Assembly: GCA_026417415.1 (NCBI GenBank)
Contig: JAOADG010000004.1
Span: 60,785-124,784 of the forward strand
DNA from: a bacterium
GTDB taxonomy: Bacteria; Electryoneota; JAOADG01
DNA: 64,000 nt
Direction: 5' to 3'
Below are positions 25,858 to 34,190 of the stretch, one piece after another (position 1 is the stretch's first letter; each line of letters begins with the position of its first letter). The notes beneath the pieces are model-generated. The model saw only the letters and a program-made list of their open reading frames with translations, made no database searches and was not told the DNA's origin. The position numbers and the translations under genes are program-made.

Positions 25858-26640
25858 GTGTCAAATACAAAAGAAATTACCTTGACCATCAACGAACAAG
25901 TCAATCAAATAAATGATCGAATCATAGATTTAAGCGAACAATTGCCTCAATTGCTTAGTGCGAGAAAATATAGTGAAGCCAAATTAACTGTGGATTCTAT
26001 TTATGTATTACTTAATGTATTGGAAAAATTGAGTACTATAGAAAATGAATTGGCCAGATTACCAGAATTGTTAAGTTCATTAACGCAATCAACACAAGAT
26101 ATAATCCAATTGGAATCTAAAGAAATTTCTCCCAAACCGTCTAAAATTATAAAAAAACCAGTTAAAAAAGTGATCGTTGAAAAAAAATCTCAAGAAGAAC
26201 TCGTAGCTACACAAGAAAAAAAATCAGTTAAAAAAGTATCTAAGAAATCTCTACGAAAAGGCAGACCTACCAAAGAAGAATTTGAATCTGCTGAAAGATT
26301 GCCAAGACACGAACAGAAAGATTTTTATTTTCCCATTTTGGAAGTTCTACAAGAAAACAATGGCAGACAAACAGGTGCTCTTACCATCTTAGGCATCAAA
26401 AACAAAATCGGGGATACATTTTTAGCAGGTGATTATGAATTTATCGGCTCCAATAAAGCGCCACGATGGCAAGTGGTCGCACGTTGGGCACAAAACAAAC
26501 TGAAACAATTAGGATTGGTTACTTCGTTAGAACGTGGCATTTGGGCGTTAACTGATACAGGAAAAGCACTTGTCAATGGAAAAATTCAATTCACTCCTGA
26601 GCAAATTGATAAGATGAAAGTACCGATTACCATTTCATAA
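25858..26640 (+). CDS. Coiled-coil, Lys-rich linker and Mrr-N-like winged-helix protein
   Basis: This 260-residue protein starts at GTG with GGAGGG 5 bases upstream. Residues ~1-85 are helical and coiled-coil-like. Residues ~95-145 form a basic linker with repeated K-K-x-V-K-K and KGRPTKEE, an AT-hook-like GRP. Residues ~150-245 (FYFPILEVLQENNGRQTGAL ... RWAQNKLKQLGLVTSLERGIWALTDTGKAL) resemble the winged-helix domain at the N-terminus of Mrr-type restriction enzymes. No nuclease domain is attached. DNA binding, perhaps nucleoid-associated or regulatory, is the reasonable inference. It has its own terminator and appears monocistronic. Confidence 0.68.
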   Translation: MSNTKEITLTINEQVNQINDRIIDLSEQLPQLLSARKYSEAKLTVDSIYVLLNVLEKLSTIENELARLPELLSSLTQSTQDIIQLESKEISPKPSKIIKKPVKKVIVEKKSQEELVATQEKKSVKKVSKKSLRKGRPTKEEFESAERLPRHEQKDFYFPILEVLQENNGRQTGALTILGIKNKIGDTFLAGDYEFIGSNKAPRWQVVARWAQNKLKQLGLVTSLERGIWALTDTGKALVNGKIQFTPEQIDKMKVPITIS

Positions 26641-26665
26641 CTCCATGTAAAGATATTTTTCGTTA

Positions 26666-26691
26666 GGGCGGGTACTATAACCGCCCTTTTT
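26666..26691 (+). terminator. Rho-independent terminator
   Basis: GGGCGG (26666-26671) pairs with CCGCCC (26681-26686) around a 9-nt loop and is followed by TTTTT. It terminates the winged-helix gene. Confidence 0.82.
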
Positions 26692-26759
26692 GATTTTGCA
26701 ACTAAGTTACGTCTTTTGTACACTAACGATATAACCCAATCAATTCAACTGGAGTGTAT

Positions 26760-29351
26760 ATGAAAACAGTTTCTATCCTTTTAATCTTTCTGACTCTAAG
26801 TATGGCTACTTTCGCACAAAACAATCAACCTCCACAAATCAAAGGGATAGGATTATCTACCCATCCTATGACGACCCATTCGGGAACCAGTGGCATTTTA
26901 TCTTTGTGGGGTAATCCTGCAGGCGTCGCTACTTATGGCGGTGCAGGGTTTGTATGGATGCTTCCGATGGATAGCACCAACTATTTAAAAGATTTTACGG
27001 CAGCAGTTAAATTAGGTGGTTTTGCATTCTCTGGTGAATGGAAAAACGATGTTCCACAGAATACACCAAAAACTGCAGTGTATCATATGGTTATGAGTGC
27101 TGAAATCAATGATGGAATTTATTTTGGATCGCGATATCGTTTCTCAAAAAATCTGCCTTGGCAAAATGAATGGAGCGTAGGTCTTCTAACACGCCCCTAT
27201 TCGTGGCTTTCAATAGGTGCTACCGCAAAAAACATTAATCAGACAAAAGTACTTAACGAAAAGACAAAGCCATCCTACGATTTTGGATTTGCATTAAGAC
27301 CTTTGGCTTGGATGTCTTGGAAACATAGTCATCGCATCACTTTGGCAACTGATGTCACTATCTATGAAGAAAATTCTACACTCGTAACCAATCGTAATCC
27401 TGTAAAATATGGTGATAAACTTAATCCAAGATTTTTTTTAGAAATAGAACCTGTTAACGGATTGAAACTTCAAACTCAATATGCAAGTGATGATAAAGAG
27501 TTAAAAGTGGGATTAGCTTTAGCAACCGATCAATCAGCAGTGATGCATTCGGTTCGCACGAAAGATGGAAAAATGGTAGGTGGTTATTCTGGTACTCTCT
27601 ATGAAGACGAACTACTTACCTTACCTATCCATTTAGAGAAATTCTTAGTGAAAATGAAAGTACCCATAACATTAGAAGAAGAAAAAACACCATTTAGTTT
27701 CTTTTCAAAACCACAACCTCAATTGGAAAATTTTCTGAAAAAAATTCGTCGTCTATCTAAGGATCCGCAAGTAGTAGGATTGGTATTAGAAATTGAAGAG
27801 ATTCAATATCCTATGTCCACACTTCAAGCGGTGATGCGAGAGTTGAAACAATTTAAAAAAGAAGGTAAAAAGATTTATGTCTATTCAAAATCAATGAGCA
27901 ATCGTTCCTATGCATTGGCTACCATTGCGGATAAAATTTATTTACATCCTGAAGGTGAAGTATTTTTAATTGGGTTTGCTACAAGTGGACTCTACCTGAA
28001 AAAAACACTGGATAAATTAGGTATAGAAATGGAAGTTGAAGCAAGCGGTCCACATAAAACAGCCCCCAATATGTTTACTGAAGATCGAATGACCGAAGAA
28101 GACAGAGCACAACGAGAATGGTTGGTTGGTGATTTATACCGACAGTTTGTAGAAATGATTGCAACCAACAGAAACTGGACTATTGAGAAAACGAAAGAGA
28201 TTATTGATAACGGCCCTTATTTATCAGAAGAGGCAATTCAAGTGAAACTGATTGATTCCACAATCTATGAAGATCAGATTGAGACAGTAATTCAAGAAGC
28301 ATTTACAGGGAAAAAAGTATCGGATAAAGAATCGAAATTACTGTTTGTTAAAATGCACAAAAAAGATGATATAGAAATTCTAAATGCATCTGAATACTTT
28401 GAACAACCGGATATTGATCCACGATGGGATAGACCATTAGAACCAAAAATTGCAGTCATTTATGCTGTAGGTTCAATCACTACGGGCAAATCGGATCCGG
28501 GTGGATTCTTGAACACAAAGACCATGGGTAGTGAGACGATGGTAAAATTGATTCGAAACGCAAGAAAAAACAAACAGGTTAAGGCCATCGTACTACGCAT
28601 TGATTCACCTGGTGGTAGTGGTTTTGCATCAGATGAAATCTGGAGAGAATTGATGTTATGCAAAACCGATGAGAAGACCAGAAAACCGGTCATTGTTTCT
28701 ATGGCTAGTATGGCTGCTTCAGGTGGATATTACATTGCCATTCCAGCAGATACTATAGTTGCAGAAGAAGGAACCATTACCGGTTCTATCGGTGTATTTG
28801 CAATGAGGCCAGTGATTGATAGTACCTTGAAGAAAATTGGAACCAATTATGAAGAAATCAAATTTTCAAAACGAGCGGGAATGTTTAACATTATGAGAAG
28901 ACATACACCCGATGAACGTAAAGTCGTGGAAACCATGGTGAAAGAATTCTATCGTAAATTTGTTCAGAAAGTTGCGGATGGAAGGAATATGAAATGGGAA
29001 CAAGTTGATTCCATCGGAAATGGAAGAGTATGGACAGGAATGCAGGGTTACAAAAATGGTTTAGTAGATACTTTGGGTGGGTTAGATCTTGCCATTGAAA
29101 TCGCAAAACAAGCTGCGAAAATTCCTGATCGTATCAAGCCGGATGTGATCGTTTATTCAAGACCTAGCGGTTGGGATCCTATGGTAGAAATGCAAACCTT
29201 AGTTTATCGTGCATTACCGGAATCTGTTCGTAGTTCTATTCAGAAAGCGCAAGCAATAAAAAACATAGAACAAGGTGGTGTTTTGCTGTTAGCACCCGAT
29301 TGGGTTAGAGATGAAGTTATCCAAGAAAATGATGCTTTCTTCAAAAGATAA
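26760..29351 (+). CDS. sppA: SppA-type (S49) protease with N-terminal outer-membrane-like domain
   Basis: This 863-residue protein has a signal peptide (MKTVSILLIFLTLSMATFAQ). Residues ~25-295 look like an outer-membrane beta-barrel domain of the PorV/FadL-like kind (GILSLWGNPAGVATYG near the start, then alternating strands such as WSVGLLTRPYSWLSIGATAKN). Residues ~330-860 hold the two halves of a 67K-type signal peptide peptidase, with candidate Lys433 (SGPHKTAPN) and nucleophile Ser654 (ASMAASGGYYIAIPA), and the block GTITGSIGVFA. SppA degrades cleaved signal peptides; the fused barrel would place it at the outer membrane, which is atypical. GGAG lies 5 bases before the ATG at 26760. A terminator follows. 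Confidence 0.87.
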   Translation: MKTVSILLIFLTLSMATFAQNNQPPQIKGIGLSTHPMTTHSGTSGILSLWGNPAGVATYGGAGFVWMLPMDSTNYLKDFTAAVKLGGFAFSGEWKNDVPQNTPKTAVYHMVMSAEINDGIYFGSRYRFSKNLPWQNEWSVGLLTRPYSWLSIGATAKNINQTKVLNEKTKPSYDFGFALRPLAWMSWKHSHRITLATDVTIYEENSTLVTNRNPVKYGDKLNPRFFLEIEPVNGLKLQTQYASDDKELKVGLALATDQSAVMHSVRTKDGKMVGGYSGTLYEDELLTLPIHLEKFLVKMKVPITLEEEKTPFSFFSKPQPQLENFLKKIRRLSKDPQVVGLVLEIEEIQYPMSTLQAVMRELKQFKKEGKKIYVYSKSMSNRSYALATIADKIYLHPEGEVFLIGFATSGLYLKKTLDKLGIEMEVEASGPHKTAPNMFTEDRMTEEDRAQREWLVGDLYRQFVEMIATNRNWTIEKTKEIIDNGPYLSEEAIQVKLIDSTIYEDQIETVIQEAFTGKKVSDKESKLLFVKMHKKDDIEILNASEYFEQPDIDPRWDRPLEPKIAVIYAVGSITTGKSDPGGFLNTKTMGSETMVKLIRNARKNKQVKAIVLRIDSPGGSGFASDEIWRELMLCKTDEKTRKPVIVSMASMAASGGYYIAIPADTIVAEEGTITGSIGVFAMRPVIDSTLKKIGTNYEEIKFSKRAGMFNIMRRHTPDERKVVETMVKEFYRKFVQKVADGRNMKWEQVDSIGNGRVWTGMQGYKNGLVDTLGGLDLAIEIAKQAAKIPDRIKPDVIVYSRPSGWDPMVEMQTLVYRALPESVRSSIQKAQAIKNIEQGGVLLLAPDWVRDEVIQENDAFFKR

Positions 29352-29370
29352 AAAGTATATGAACAAAAGG

Positions 29371-29407
29371 GAAAGAGTAGGAGTAAACTTCTACTCTTTC
29401 TTTTTCT
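29371..29407 (+). terminator. Rho-independent terminator
   Basis: A 10-bp stem, GAAAGAGTAG (29371-29380) with CTACTCTTTC (29391-29400), has a 10-nt loop and is followed by TTTTTCT. It ends the sppA transcript; the next gene starts 13 bases later and must have its own or read-through transcription. Confidence 0.85.
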
Positions 29408-29419
29408 AAGGAGATAAGG

Positions 29420-30451
29420 TTGAAACAAGAAGACAAAGGATTTTGTTGGACGATCTCAGAATTTCAACGATTTTTTACTACTGATCCTATAACCAAATTT
29501 TTATGGAAAAGTGATGATCCTTGGAGTAAACAAGCACAAGGTCTATTTCTTCTTCATCCTTCCTTATCACCAATTGAATGTAATGCGAATGAAATTGAAA
29601 GTTTAAGACAAGGCATCATCGCTTTATTGACACGAAAAAATATTTCCATCATTCCACTAAGAAAAGGTGAAATCACTTTCTCTCGCGATGAGAATGTGAT
29701 TGGAATTCGTTATTCCACTCCAAATTCAATATGGCAAAATAAAAGTTTTAGTATTTATGATTTAATACTATTGGCTGATCAACTTTTTCCGACGAGTTTT
29801 TGTGTAGAAAGCAATTTACAAACCCAAGTTGTACTTGCTGCACCACATTCACCATCAGAATCTAAAGTCCATATTCTAGTTCGTGAGGTAGCAAAATTAT
29901 TAAACTGCGGGTTTGTGATTGCATTTGGTTTTCGTGATTCAAAAAGTAAGTATTTCCCAACTCCAATAGGTCGTTTTATTCATGTCAATAGACCTTATGA
30001 AGTTTTACTCAATGAAAAAAACAGAAAGGTATCTGTAAAAACTCAACGTGCTGAAATGGCTTATCAACAATACATCCAAAATCTACAATTAGCCTCAAAA
30101 TCAGAATTACCCATTCCATTTTTAGTCGAAATTCATGGCGCTAAAAATCGAATTCCAAACTATATTCAAATCGCGCAAAATGGTTTCAAAATGGTTCAAA
30201 TTGAAAAAATAAAAGAAATCGCTGTTGAAGAAGCAAAGAACCTTTTACCAAAAACAATAGAGGTGATCGTAGAACAAAACGATGTAAATCTTTTTTTCCG
30301 TGCAAAACAAGCCAAAAAGCATGGTTCAATGCATCCATCCATATCCAAACAATCACTTCATATAGAAATTCCTAAAGCATTGCGTGAAGATCAGACCATT
30401 CAAGCAACCATAAATTTTTTGTTTCAATGTATACAGAAAATTATTCCATAG
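29420..30451 (+). CDS. N-formylglutamate amidohydrolase-like protein
   Basis: This 343-residue soluble protein starts at TTG; AAGGAG lies 7 bases upstream and there is no nearby ATG. Blocks reminiscent of the zinc-dependent N-formylglutamate amidohydrolase fold are VVLAAPHSPSESKVH, FVIAFGFRDSK, PFLVEIHGAKNR and a C-terminal KHGSMHPSISKQSLHIEIP, in which an R/H-E pair would close the site. In known enzymes formylglutamate is split to formate and glutamate in histidine degradation, but no hut gene is nearby and the similarity is weak. Another carboxypeptidase-like or amidase function is equally possible. It is convergent with the glycosyltransferase pair, with a 13-base gap. Confidence 0.6.
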   Translation: MKQEDKGFCWTISEFQRFFTTDPITKFLWKSDDPWSKQAQGLFLLHPSLSPIECNANEIESLRQGIIALLTRKNISIIPLRKGEITFSRDENVIGIRYSTPNSIWQNKSFSIYDLILLADQLFPTSFCVESNLQTQVVLAAPHSPSESKVHILVREVAKLLNCGFVIAFGFRDSKSKYFPTPIGRFIHVNRPYEVLLNEKNRKVSVKTQRAEMAYQQYIQNLQLASKSELPIPFLVEIHGAKNRIPNYIQIAQNGFKMVQIEKIKEIAVEEAKNLLPKTIEVIVEQNDVNLFFRAKQAKKHGSMHPSISKQSLHIEIPKALREDQTIQATINFLFQCIQKIIP

Positions 30452-30464
30452 AGGTTATTGAAAT

Positions 30465-31595
30465 TCATACAAACAAACTTGTTAGTGTATTCAATAATTT
30501 TTCTTCTTGTGGTTCCCACAAACAATTTTCTTGAACCCATTTTTGTCCAATAGAAACTTCTTGTTCAGTTTTATCCCAACTGGTCAATAGCGTTCGTATT
30601 TGTGAAGCGAGTTCTTGAGCATTTTCAGAAACATAATACAAGCCCGGCAAATGTTCAGGAAGAACTTCTTTTAGTGCAGTAAGAGGTGTAGAAATCACAG
30701 GTACACCCCAACCCAAATAGTAAAAGATTTTTTGGGGGATATTGTAGCGATAACGACGCATACTGGTAGGCATGACTGCGATCTTCGCTAAACTCATCAA
30801 ATCATAATTTTCTTCTAAAGAAACGTATCCACGATGTTCAACAAAGTTTTGAATTCCACGTTTTGTAAGTGCTTCTTCCCATGGGATTAAGGAAGGATCA
30901 GATGGGGGAGGCCCAGTAAAAATCATTCGTACAGGAAAGTTGTTTTTCACTAAAATTTCAATGGCATCAAGAATAAGCATACCATTTCTTTCAGGTGTTA
31001 GAATTCCACCGTAATGAAGTTCAGGGTGTTGTGAAGGACGTAACGGTTTTTTTCTAAACATTTCATCACGAAAAGGAAAGTTCATTAAGGCAATACAATT
31101 TTGTACTCCTTGTTCTGAATAGTATCTCGCTGTAGGTGTATCACTTGTAAGAACTAAATCAACTTGTCTTGACCATTGTGGAATTTTATGATAGGTGATC
31201 CAATGAAAGAACGGCTTTCGTAGCCAACCACGAGCGTAAGATGCAAAAGGTAAGACGTCTGGATAGTATTCATAAGAATCAAAAATCACTTTACATCCTA
31301 ATTTTCTTTTAAGAGAAAGTGACATTGGCAACATTTCAGGAGCATTGATTTGGATTATATCGGGTGCTTTTTTGAGCATCAGTGTTTGATACAACTTTAT
31401 TCGCTGCAAACGTTCAGAAAAACTTTGTCCACCAGCAAACCCAAAAATTCTTATTCCATCCACTTCTTGATATTGAAACGATGCACGTGCATAAATTTCA
31501 ACATCATAGATTTTCGATTGGGATCGTGCAATGCGCCACAACCTTATGTAATCCCAAGAAGAAATGGTCGCTAAATGTGCAATGCGTAATCTCAT
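30465..31595 (-). CDS. Glycosyltransferase family 4 (GT-B)
   Basis: This 376-residue cytoplasmic GT-B enzyme has an N-terminal acceptor domain (MRLRIAHLATISSWDYIRLWRIA). The C-terminal nucleotide-sugar domain contains LHYGGILTPERNGMLILDAI, RMIFTGPPPSDPS, the E-x7-E-like region FVEHRGYVSLEENYDLMSLA, and YYLGWGVPVISTPLTALKEVLP. Transfer of a sugar from an NDP-sugar to a lipid or polysaccharide acceptor is expected. Its ATG overlaps the stop of the upstream GT2 gene by 4 bases, so the two probably act on the same glycan. Acceptor and donor are unknown. Confidence 0.88.
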   Translation of the reverse strand: MRLRIAHLATISSWDYIRLWRIARSQSKIYDVEIYARASFQYQEVDGIRIFGFAGGQSFSERLQRIKLYQTLMLKKAPDIIQINAPEMLPMSLSLKRKLGCKVIFDSYEYYPDVLPFASYARGWLRKPFFHWITYHKIPQWSRQVDLVLTSDTPTARYYSEQGVQNCIALMNFPFRDEMFRKKPLRPSQHPELHYGGILTPERNGMLILDAIEILVKNNFPVRMIFTGPPPSDPSLIPWEEALTKRGIQNFVEHRGYVSLEENYDLMSLAKIAVMPTSMRRYRYNIPQKIFYYLGWGVPVISTPLTALKEVLPEHLPGLYYVSENAQELASQIRTLLTSWDKTEQEVSIGQKWVQENCLWEPQEEKLLNTLTSLFV

Positions 31596-32761
31596 TGATT
31601 TGTAATGGTAGAATCAGATTGACGTTCAATTTCCCACATCCCTTTTGGTTTTACCAAAAAAGATTTAATGAGTCCATGAAGTGCAGCAAAAGTAACTAAA
31701 ATGAAGTAGTAGGGAAGACCAAAAACACCTAATCGTAAATTTAGTCGTGATAAAAATCCACCCAATATTCCAATGATCCAGAATAAAGCAATCGCATGGA
31801 AAAATAAGAAATAGAAAGATGAATGTTCTTTAAGAAAATAGGAAAGTGGAAGTAAAGGAAAAAAGAATAAAAACGATGACCACCGTAAAATCTTGTGTAC
31901 AAAAAGCTGATAGGTCATAAGAGGATGTCGAAAAAAATTCAAGTACTCAATTTTCCAAAACAAACTATAAGCAGATTGAAACACAATTCTTACCTTCCTC
32001 TTATATTCGGTCCGTATGTGTTTGCTACCTTGGGCAAATGCAAATGCAGTGGGTTCAAAAAGAACCCAAAATCCTTTTGAAGCAACCATCAATTGGGTGA
32101 TAAAATCATGATTTAAAAAAGGTGGTATCTTATCTAACAACTCTCTCCGTGCAGCAAACAGATCACCAATGCCACCCACGAGCAACCGATATGCACGAGA
32201 TTCAGTGAATTTCAACCAATTCTCAAAATTCCAATACACACTTTCTTGTTCGGTACCCGTGAATTGTTCACCTTTACCGTAAATAGAGTTACCACACACC
32301 ATTCCAACTTTTGGGTTAGAAAAGTGTGCAATGATTCTTTTCAAACTCTGTTTTTCTAACAAAGGATCAGCATCCGTAAACACCACAATTTCCGATGAAG
32401 AAGCTTGAACAGCACGATTCAAAATTTCTGTTTTTCCAACCCGCGGACATTCTAAAAGTTCAATTCCCTTATCTTGAAAACTTTTTACAATTTCATTGGT
32501 GCGATCGGTAGAACCATCAGATGCAACGATTATATGAAGTTTTTCTTTTGGATAATCTAGTTTAAGAAGATTTTCTAATTTTTGCTGAATGACCGATTCT
32601 TCGTTATGTGCAGCTACAATTAAACTCACAGTAGGATAGTTTTGAAGTGGTGGTGCTACAATTTTTTTTCGAAATTGAGAGATGAGAACACTTGAAACTG
32701 GGTACCACAAATAAGTTATCAATAGTAAGGCAAGGCATATCCAAAACAAAATTTCTACCAT
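31592..32761 (-). CDS. Membrane glycosyltransferase family 2
   Basis: This 389-residue GT2 enzyme of the processive-synthase type has an N-terminal membrane helix (ILFWICLALLLITYLWYPV). A GT-A domain follows with VSLIVAAHNEESVI, VASDGSTDRTNEIV, the DxD-like VFTDADPLLEKQSL, GVGGIGDLFAARREL and the Gln/Arg region (AQGSKHIRTEYKRKVRIVFQS, a Q-x-x-R-W variant). Three or four C-terminal membrane helices follow (~285-370). Likely role: extension or transfer of a surface glycan on the cytoplasmic membrane. It is coupled to the GT4 gene by a 4-base overlap. No polymerase or flippase genes are adjacent. Confidence 0.88.
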   Translation of the reverse strand: MVEILFWICLALLLITYLWYPVSSVLISQFRKKIVAPPLQNYPTVSLIVAAHNEESVIQQKLENLLKLDYPKEKLHIIVASDGSTDRTNEIVKSFQDKGIELLECPRVGKTEILNRAVQASSSEIVVFTDADPLLEKQSLKRIIAHFSNPKVGMVCGNSIYGKGEQFTGTEQESVYWNFENWLKFTESRAYRLLVGGIGDLFAARRELLDKIPPFLNHDFITQLMVASKGFWVLFEPTAFAFAQGSKHIRTEYKRKVRIVFQSAYSLFWKIEYLNFFRHPLMTYQLFVHKILRWSSFLFFFPLLPLSYFLKEHSSFYFLFFHAIALFWIIGILGGFLSRLNLRLGVFGLPYYFILVTFAALHGLIKSFLVKPKGMWEIERQSDSTITNQ

Positions 32762-32836
32762 AAAACACTCAAATCAAAAAACGATTCGCTAAAACATCGT
32801 TCACATAAATTTCTATCTTTTAACTTGAAAAAGTTG

Positions 32837-33850
32837 TTAATTTTTTGTTTCACTTAAACTTGTGGAATGTTTGGGCTGAACTTTTTCACTGGGTGAGATA
32901 TAATGTTTTGCGTTGTTTACTGCAATGGCAGCTTCACTAAATCCAGTTGAAATTAATCGGATTTTCCCTGGGTGATAAACTATATCTCCAGCGGCGAAAA
33001 TTCCCGGAATGTTGGTGGACATATCAAAATCAACGACTACGCCGTTTCCGCGGATATTCAATCCCCATTCTTTGATGGGTCCCAAGTTGGTTAAAAAACC
33101 GATAAAACATAAAATCGCATCTACAGGAAAAGTTTCTTCATCACCGGTAACATTATTGACAATGGTTGCTGCCTCGACTTTATCTTCGCCGTGTATGGCT
33201 TTTAATTGATATTCGGTTTTTACGCGGGCTGAAGTTTTCAATAGTTCACTTACATTCATTTCATGGGCTTGAAATTTTTTCATTAAGTGAATTAGTGTTA
33301 ATTCTTTGGCATGAGGAACTAAAGTTAAACCCCAATCCACTGCACTATCGCCACCACCGATGATAAGAAGCCGTTTTCCATAAAATTGTTCAGGATTACG
33401 GATGATATAGTACACACCGCGATCTTCTAATTTTTTAGCATCTTGTATATCAAGTTTTCTTGGTAAGAATGCTCCTAAACCACAAGCGATAAGAACTGAT
33501 TTTGCAAAGAAAAATTCATTCTGATGACTCATTAATTCAAATCCGTTTTGAAATGGACGTACCACATCAATTCTTGTATTTAAATAAAACGATGGGTTAT
33601 ATCGTTCTGCTTGTGTTTTTAAATTTTGAACCAACTCTTCAGCGAAGATAGCTGTAAAACCAGGGACATCATAAATCTTCTTTTTAGGATACAGTGCTTG
33701 AAGTTGACCACCCGTTTGTGCCATACTATCAAATACCACCGTGCTCATTCCACGTAAACCAGCATAGAAAGCAGCATATAGACCGACTGGACCTGCACCC
33801 ACGATGGCAATGTCTAGAAATTGAAATTGAGAATGGTCTCCATCTGGCAT
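32837..33850 (-). CDS. Ferredoxin-NADP reductase, thioredoxin-reductase-like type
   Basis: This 337-residue flavoprotein has an N-terminal FAD Rossmann motif (DIAIVGAGPVGLYAAFYAGLRG) and FAD-binding FDSMAQTGGQLQALYP. An NADP Rossmann motif (LLIIGGGDSAVDWGLTLV) and C-terminal FAD block (GIFAAGDIVYHPGKIRL) are also visible. The redox-active C-x-x-C of thioredoxin reductase is missing, as expected for the ferredoxin/flavodoxin-NADP reductases of the YumC/Chlorobium type. It would move electrons between NADPH and ferredoxin in the cytoplasm. It starts 1 base after the stop of the half-ferritin gene (GGAG 7 bases before its ATG), suggesting the pair works together in iron or oxidative metabolism. 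Confidence 0.92.
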   Translation of the reverse strand: MPDGDHSQFQFLDIAIVGAGPVGLYAAFYAGLRGMSTVVFDSMAQTGGQLQALYPKKKIYDVPGFTAIFAEELVQNLKTQAERYNPSFYLNTRIDVVRPFQNGFELMSHQNEFFFAKSVLIACGLGAFLPRKLDIQDAKKLEDRGVYYIIRNPEQFYGKRLLIIGGGDSAVDWGLTLVPHAKELTLIHLMKKFQAHEMNVSELLKTSARVKTEYQLKAIHGEDKVEAATIVNNVTGDEETFPVDAILCFIGFLTNLGPIKEWGLNIRGNGVVVDFDMSTNIPGIFAAGDIVYHPGKIRLISTGFSEAAIAVNNAKHYISPSEKVQPKHSTSLSETKN

Positions 33851-33851
33851 A

Positions 33852-34064
33852 TCAATTCTCCTGATATAGGTAACGGTCTAATTCTGCTTGAAGTAGTAAT
33901 TTATGTTTATTTTCTTCTGCTGCTAATTCTAAAAACATCTGACGTGTTGCAGGATTGGTCATGCGTTGGGCTAAACGCAAATAGACACGTTCAGCATCAA
34001 TTTCGTGGTTAAGAGCCCACTGAATCGCTTCAATTGGACTAGCATCAATCGGCGGTTCGTTCAT
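33852..34064 (-). CDS. Half-size ferritin-like (rubrerythrin-type) protein
   Basis: This 70-residue, two-helix protein has the iron-ligand spacing of one half of a ferritin/rubrerythrin bundle: Glu21 (with Glu25) in helix A and Glu51-x-x-His54 in helix B (LAAEENKHKLLLQAELDRYL). A full rubrerythrin has four helices and two such sets, so this protein would need to dimerise to make a diiron site, as in encapsulated-ferritin proteins. The ATG has GAGGA upstream with good spacing. Its stop is 1 base from the ferredoxin-NADP reductase start. Iron oxidation or peroxide defence is inferred. No encapsulin gene is visible. Confidence 0.75.
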   Translation of the reverse strand: MNEPPIDASPIEAIQWALNHEIDAERVYLRLAQRMTNPATRQMFLELAAEENKHKLLLQAELDRYLYQEN

Positions 34065-34190
34065 AAGAATCCTCGTCTTATTTTTTGAAAGTTAACTTAT
34101 TCAATTATATTGTGCAAATACAATAATATTCAAACGGATTTCTAATTCAAACACACAATTTCTACAAAACTTAAAACAAGAAAAAGGTTA

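Noticed and set aside
26754-26759. A GTG start two codons upstream for the SppA-like gene
   Set aside because: The GTG overlaps the GGAG ribosome-binding site itself; the ATG at 26760 gives correct spacing and a clean signal peptide.
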